Shown here piece by piece: positions 59,946-64,000 of a DNA stretch of 64,000 bases. The notes below the pieces were generated by a model. The model worked only from the letters and a program-made list of their open reading frames with translations, was not told where the DNA came from and did not search any database. The DNA is from Ignavibacteria bacterium RIFOXYC2_FULL_35_21 (GTDB lineage Bacteria; Bacteroidota; Ignavibacteria; Kapaibacteriales; UBA2268). A program made the translations under genes and the position numbers. Position 1 is the first letter of the stretch, and every line of letters begins with the position of its first letter. The DNA lies in NCBI GenBank assembly GCA_001804705.1, contig MHAY01000028.1:1-64000 (forward strand), written 5' to 3'.

Positions 59946-59969
59946 AACAGTAAACCAAAATTTACTGTT
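59946..59969. promoter_or_regulatory. Perfect 9-6-9 inverted repeat (candidate operator) before the TonB receptor
   Basis: AACAGTAAA (59946-59954), spacer CCAAAA, TTTACTGTT (59961-59969), 49 bases before the receptor start. The size and symmetry are right for a dimeric repressor such as Fur or Zur. It is not followed by a U-run, so a terminator is less likely. It does not match a Fur box I know well. Confidence 0.45.
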
Positions 59970-60017
59970 TGTTATTAAATATCTTTTATCATGAATTAAA
60001 ATTATGAGGCAAAAAAA

Positions 60018-62444
60018 ATGATTAAAAATAAATTATTACTAATATTTATAATTAGCATGTTTTTATTTATGTTAACAAACGCATCAGCAAATAATAGCCT
60101 TTCAGGGAAAGTAACCGACACTACCGGTAAACCCATATCGCATTGCACTGTTTACATTCATGACCTGAAACGAAGTGCAGGTACTAATTCGGAAGGGAAT
60201 TACTCATTTAATAATTTACCTGAGGGAACTTTCCTTGTTGAGTTCAGGTACCTTGGATATATGAAACAATCTAATTGGATTTCAATTAAAGACAATACAA
60301 AACTTGATGCAACATTAACCGAAGAAGTAGTAGAATTGCACGAAGTTGTCGTTACGGGTGCATCAGGTAGTAAGGTTATTAATAAAAATCCGCTTGCTCT
60401 TTCAAGTATTGATGAGAAAGCTATTAGAGAAGGTTCTTCAACAAACCTGTTTGATGCGATTGCTAAAGAGCCGGGTGTATCACAAATAACCACCGGGGCA
60501 TCAATTTCTAAACCAATAATAAGAGGTTTGGGTTATAACAGGGTAGTTGTCATAAACGATGGTGTTCGCCAGGAAGGACAGCAGTGGGGTGATGAGCATG
60601 GTATTGAAATTGATGAAAATACTGTTAACCATGTCGAATTATTGAAGGGCCCCGGAAGCCTGATGTATGGCTCTGACGCAATTGCGGGTGTGGTGAACCT
60701 TATCCCATCAAGTCCTTTACCTGAAGGTGAAGTGAAAAGCAACGTAATACTAAATTATCAAACGAACAACGGATTAATGGGTGCATCAATTTCAAATGAA
60801 GGTAACATTGATAATTTTGTTTGGTCTCTCAGAGGTAGCGGAAAATTAGCCGGGAATTATCAGAATCGGTATGACGGCAGGGTTTTTAATTCCGGTTTCA
60901 ATGAAATTGATGCTGATGGACGCATCGGATTAAACGGGAAATGGGGATATACTCATTTTGATTTGAGCTTGTTTACTTTAAATGTCGGTATGGTTGAAGG
61001 TGCAAGGGACAGCCTTGGAAATTTCACAAGAGAAGTCGTTAATAATACTGAAATAACTGATGAAACAGTGAATCAGGATGAACTAACAAGCTATGATTTA
61101 TTTGTGCCAAAGCAGAATATAAAGCATTATGGAATTTCAAATAATTCACGTATATATTTCGATAATTCAATTATGGAATTTAATCTCGGTTATCAGCAAA
61201 ATTTGCGTAACGAGTTTGCTAACGCGTTTAACGAAGAAGAAACGGAATTATCAATGGAATTAAATACTTTAACATATTCTTCAAAATATATGATGAATAC
61301 AAATAGCGGATGGATGCCCACAGTAGGTATAAGTGGAATGTTCCAGTCAAATCATAATAATGGGACTGATGCCTTAGTGCCGTCTTACAATCTTTTTGAT
61401 ATTGGTGCTTTTTTTCTGTTTGAGAGAGAATTTGGAGATGTTAATTTGAGTTTGGGCATACGATATGACATACGTAATTTAAATTCAAAAGGGCTTTACT
61501 ATGCTGAAGATAGTTCTTTTACTGAAAGTCCAACTAATCAAATTAAATTTTCTCCGTTCAAAAATACATTTAAGGGACTTTCAGGAAGCATTGGTTTATC
61601 TTATATTTTAAATAATAATTTTTCAACCAAATTAAATTTATCGCGTGGTTTTCGTTCGCCGAATATTGCAGAACTTGGTTCGAATGGCCTCCATGAAGGA
61701 ACTTTTCGTTATGAAATAGGAAATAACGGCTTAAAACCTGAATTCTCATCGCAGATAGATTTAGGCTTTGATTATAACATCGAGCATTTATCAGCGAGAT
61801 TGAGTTTGTTTTATAATAATATTGAGAATTATATTTTCACCCAAAAATTGTATAATAGTTTAGGTCAGGACAGCATACCTGACTTGAAAGACCCTGTCCC
61901 CGCTTATAAATTTGTTCAGGGTAATTCATATTTATATGGAGGAGAGCTGAATATTGACATTCATCCTCACCCTTTGGATTGGCTTCACTTCGAAAATTCA
62001 TTCTCAATTGTAAGGGCAAGACAAACAGGACAGCCGGACAGCAGTAAATACCTTCCATTTATTCCCGCACCACGACTCCTGTCCCAATTACGAATTACGA
62101 ATTACGAATTACGAATGGAGGATTTGGGATTGGCAATAATGGAAGGGTACATCTATATAGAAGGAGATTATCATTTTGCTCAGGATGAGTTTTTCAACGC
62201 ATACAAAACAGAAACATATACAAACGATTATTTAATTTTTAATTTTGGTGTTGGAGGAAGCATAGCAAACCAAAGTGGAAAAACATTATTGAAAATTTTT
62301 ATCACACTTAATAACATTTTCGATAAAGCATACCAGGACCATCTGAGCAGGCTGAAATACACTGCCGAAAATTTAGTAACCGGAAGGCGCGGTGTGTTTA
62401 ATATAGGCAGAAACCTTAGTATAAAAGTTAATTATGAATTATGA
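60018..62444 (+). CDS. TonB-dependent receptor, probably metal or siderophore type
   Basis: 808 residues. Signal peptide LLLIFIISMFLFMLTNASAN, then a CarboxypepD_reg-like domain (NSLSGKVTDTTGKPISHCTV ... GTFLVEFRYLGY). The plug begins LHEVVVTGASGSKVINKNPL and has PGVSQITTGASISKPIIRGL, NRVVVINDGVRQEGQQWGDE and GPGSLMYGSDAIAGVVNLIP. A 22-strand barrel follows (SRGFRSPNIAELGSNG). The protein carries ITNYELR, encoded by four ATTACGA heptamers (62087-62114), in a late strand/loop. The C-terminal NYEL and stop are also formed by heptamers. Metal specificity is inferred from the small His-rich neighbour. Confidence 0.9.
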   Translation: MIKNKLLLIFIISMFLFMLTNASANNSLSGKVTDTTGKPISHCTVYIHDLKRSAGTNSEGNYSFNNLPEGTFLVEFRYLGYMKQSNWISIKDNTKLDATLTEEVVELHEVVVTGASGSKVINKNPLALSSIDEKAIREGSSTNLFDAIAKEPGVSQITTGASISKPIIRGLGYNRVVVINDGVRQEGQQWGDEHGIEIDENTVNHVELLKGPGSLMYGSDAIAGVVNLIPSSPLPEGEVKSNVILNYQTNNGLMGASISNEGNIDNFVWSLRGSGKLAGNYQNRYDGRVFNSGFNEIDADGRIGLNGKWGYTHFDLSLFTLNVGMVEGARDSLGNFTREVVNNTEITDETVNQDELTSYDLFVPKQNIKHYGISNNSRIYFDNSIMEFNLGYQQNLRNEFANAFNEEETELSMELNTLTYSSKYMMNTNSGWMPTVGISGMFQSNHNNGTDALVPSYNLFDIGAFFLFEREFGDVNLSLGIRYDIRNLNSKGLYYAEDSSFTESPTNQIKFSPFKNTFKGLSGSIGLSYILNNNFSTKLNLSRGFRSPNIAELGSNGLHEGTFRYEIGNNGLKPEFSSQIDLGFDYNIEHLSARLSLFYNNIENYIFTQKLYNSLGQDSIPDLKDPVPAYKFVQGNSYLYGGELNIDIHPHPLDWLHFENSFSIVRARQTGQPDSSKYLPFIPAPRLLSQLRITNYELRMEDLGLAIMEGYIYIEGDYHFAQDEFFNAYKTETYTNDYLIFNFGVGGSIANQSGKTLLKIFITLNNIFDKAYQDHLSRLKYTAENLVTGRRGVFNIGRNLSIKVNYEL
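62087..62114 (+). repeat. In-frame heptamer array inside the TonB receptor
   Basis: Four ATTACGA units. Twenty-one bases encode seven residues, giving the LRITNYELR peptide within the barrel region. Confidence 0.9.
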
Positions 62445-62465
62445 ATGTTGAATTATGAATGTTGA
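62431..62465 (+). repeat. Heptamer array forming the receptor's C terminus and stop
   Basis: ATTATGA twice, ATGTTGA, ATTATGA, ATGTTGA. The TGA of the second unit is the receptor's stop (62442-62444). Confidence 0.8.
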
Positions 62466-62895
62466 TTGGAAATAGAAATTTGGAAATAGAAGATAAAAGG
62501 TAATTAAAAAAAATTATCGCGTAGCGATTAAATTTCGGTAACAGTGAATTACCCTTACCACTCTTATCCCGTAGGGATTATATCATTTCCTGAATGAAAT
62601 GACACATTGAGCCTTTCGCTATGTTCAAGATAAACTCCGTAGAAATTTACAATAAAAATTCTTCGACTTCGCTCAAAATGACAATTTATGACATTATAAT
62701 ATGGTAATTATATTTCATAAATATTGTTGGCAAAGAATTATAAATGATATTTTTAATTGTTTATACAATTGATAAAAAAAGGTCATCCTGAGATTATTGA
62801 AGGGGGGATTAAACTCGCAAAATACATTTAACCCAAATTAAAAAAAGCCAATTCTACATTATAGTGGAACTGGCTTATTAATGTCAATTTCAAAT
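62445..62895. other. Repeat-filled intergenic region
   Basis: No ORF or RNA gene recognised. Besides heptamers, it has two small hairpins with a GTA loop (ATCGC-GTA-GCGAT near 62518 and ATCCC-GTA-GGGAT near 62568), a TTCGACTTCGCTC repeat (62657-62683), a related fragment at 62782-62806, and a minus-strand terminator at 62839-62876. Confidence 0.6.
62839..62876 (-). terminator. Terminator of the lone antitoxin gene
   Basis: On the minus strand AAGCCAGTTCCAC pairs with GTAGAATTGGCTT (G-U pairs allowed), followed by a run of T. Confidence 0.75.
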
Positions 62896-63084
62896 CTAAG
62901 CTGATTTAACTCTTTTCTTTTTTGTGTAAGCTGAAATAATTGCTTTTAAAACAGTATTTACTTGCACTGATGTATTAAAAACTTTATATACATCAGGTTC
63001 AAGTGATATTAAATGTTCCTGCCTTTTCATTTGGGCTGCAAACCAATTGGGAACTGAATCTGAAAAATCGTATTCAGCTCTCAT
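62896..63084 (-). CDS. Lone BrnA-like antitoxin
   Basis: 62 residues: MRAEYDFSDSVPNWFAAQMK then LISLEPDVYKVFNTSVQVNT and VLKAIISAYTKKKRVKSA. It is a third member of the family at 50924 and 52989, with no toxin next to it. The N terminus is the shared RxEYDFxxS motif. It has its own terminator. Confidence 0.75.
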   Translation of the reverse strand: MRAEYDFSDSVPNWFAAQMKRQEHLISLEPDVYKVFNTSVQVNTVLKAIISAYTKKKRVKSA

Positions 63085-63181
63085 TCCATTTTTTTGAGCA
63101 TCTTTTTAGATGAATTCTTTATATTTTTTTTAACTTTCCTAATTAATGTTTTATCTACTTTTTTTAATTAATCTTTTTATT

Positions 63182-64000
63182 TCAAGATGATTTCTTGAGA
63201 AAAATCATCATATTTAAAGGAGAATGAATCTTCGTAATAAAATCCTTTAACTTGGTAAAATCACCCGGCTGTACAAGCATCTGAGGAATTACCACTTCCC
63301 TTGTTAACATTAATTGTTGATTTGCTTCCTGGAAATCAACACTATACAAAACATTTTCATTCCCGATTTTCAAAACTTCCATGATTTTTGAAGATGGTTT
63401 CACAACCTTATATCCGGGCGGAATATTTATAAAATAATACTCCTCCTTTGTCTTAAAATTTTCAAAAATTTGCAAAGGATTTTTACGCTCCTTATCTGTG
63501 ATGGTTATTGGCAAAGAGACTTGCGGTAGTTCAAAATATATATAATCATCCTGTTCCACATAAAAATTCTGAACATCTGCTTTAAATCTGATTGAAAGCG
63601 GCTTATCAAGATTTTCAATATTATCGAAATATGGCCCATCTGTAATTGTCAGGTTTTTTTCTCCAATATTTTCAGAAAACCAAATTTTGCGTTTCTGCTC
63701 GGTTTCATTCCTGAATTCACTCCTAAGGAGGTTGTCTGCCGAGCCATAATAGAGCGTAGAAAAGTCAAGTGCCGCATCTTTATTTTCATTTATTTTAATT
63801 TTTATAATTTTAGTTTTTAATGCAATTTGTGGGAACAAATATTTTTCTATTACAGGTTTATCTTTTCCTATAATTATATTGCAATTTTCAAGTCCTGTAA
63901 AGCCAAAAGGCATATCGTTCGAACCGACAGAAATCAACATACCATTAAAATATACCAGAAGTTGTCGAAAGAATTGCCTTGCCGGTATTTTCATTTGTGA
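63182..64000 (-). CDS. C-terminal part of a DUF3857-type protein (cut by window edge)
   Basis: At least 272 residues; the frame stays open past ATG 63994 to the right edge, so the start lies outside. The visible part is beta-rich with YYFINIPPGYKVVKPSSKIM, VLYSVDFQEANQQLMLTREV and a final helix VQPGDFTKLKDFITKIHSPL. This is the C-terminal layout of DUF3857/transglutaminase-like exported proteins of Bacteroidota. No transglutaminase residues are in the visible portion. The family assignment is tentative. Confidence 0.6.
   Translation of the reverse strand, partial: SQMKIPARQFFRQLLVYFNGMLISVGSNDMPFGFTGLENCNIIIGKDKPVIEKYLFPQIALKTKIIKIKINENKDAALDFSTLYYGSADNLLRSEFRNETEQKRKIWFSENIGEKNLTITDGPYFDNIENLDKPLSIRFKADVQNFYVEQDDYIYFELPQVSLPITITDKERKNPLQIFENFKTKEEYYFINIPPGYKVVKPSSKIMEVLKIGNENVLYSVDFQEANQQLMLTREVVIPQMLVQPGDFTKLKDFITKIHSPLNMMIFLKKSS

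Overview
The window looks like a chromosomal segment of an uncultured or little-studied member of the Bacteroidota/Chlorobiota (FCB) group, most like the Ignavibacteria or Kapabacteria. This rests on the low GC content, type IX secretion (T9SS) C-terminal sorting tails on large secreted proteins, HprK, TonB receptors with a CarboxypepD_reg-like plug extension, OmpA/PKD surface proteins, KDO transferase, and very dense short dispersed repeats that also invade genes. No rRNA, tRNA or CRISPR array was recognised. All family assignments were made by reading the translations; no search was run.

Layout. 1-5.7 kb holds a minus-strand sugar cluster: a DprE2-like reductase, a RAYT transposase, a DprE1-like FAD oxidase, a HAD-UbiA fusion and UDP-galactopyranose mutase. 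Together these resemble the polyprenyl-phosphate D-arabinofuranose pathway. 5.8-12 kb holds a GH57 branching enzyme, a DUF3467 protein, a TPR protein, an RlpA-like protein and an outer membrane barrel. 12-13.1 kb is a wreck of palindromic repeats inside a dead DUF5618/HEPN-like gene. 13.1-22.8 kb holds PspC/LiaF-like envelope-stress proteins, a barrel, HPF, HprK, DsbD and a T9SS-secreted CLCA-like metalloprotease. 23-29.1 kb holds a PEP-synthase-like/nucleotidyltransferase fusion and GdhA diverging from a striking G-free, C-rich island, then a glutamate-synthase-like FMN protein. 29.2-34 kb holds a HoxEFU/NuoEFG-like diaphorase whose NuoF subunit is fused to a GltD/NfnL-like NADPH module. With the FMN protein this is a candidate flavin-based electron-bifurcating or NAD(P)H-linked amination complex.

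34.6-38 kb holds HDOD, KdtA and hemerythrin-PAS genes. 38-43.1 kb is an accessory island: HicBA, two MNT-HEPN pairs, a YoeB-type pair and two unrecognised AT-rich genes. Three of the toxin-antitoxin pairs are each followed closely by the same antisense repeat, which reads on the minus strand as the last codons of a T9SS sorting domain. 43-51 kb returns to housekeeping and surface genes: crotonase, phosphodiester glycosidase, PKD/cohesin-like T9SS protein and OmpA. 50.9-54.2 kb is a second accessory patch, with a lone BrnA-like antitoxin, an HTH-PIN pair, BrnTA and a lipoprotein. There, small genes are bracketed by diverged copies of the 3' end of the adjacent gene. 54.3-62.4 kb holds RsmG, DUF4159, DUF4175 and a metal-type TonB receptor with a His-rich small protein. 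The right edge has a lone antitoxin and a truncated DUF3857-type protein.

Four repeat classes run through the window: (1) REP hairpins with the 5' GTAG expected of RAYT substrates; (2) related palindromes without GTAG that shatter one gene; (3) heptanucleotide arrays of ATTNNGA type that start inside stop codons in a fixed phase; (4) imperfect inverted repeats that add in-frame peptides to proteins. The strongest leads are the duplicated 3'-tail architecture around toxin-antitoxin genes, the NuoF-GltD complex, the arabinofuranose cluster, and the stop-codon-phased heptamers.
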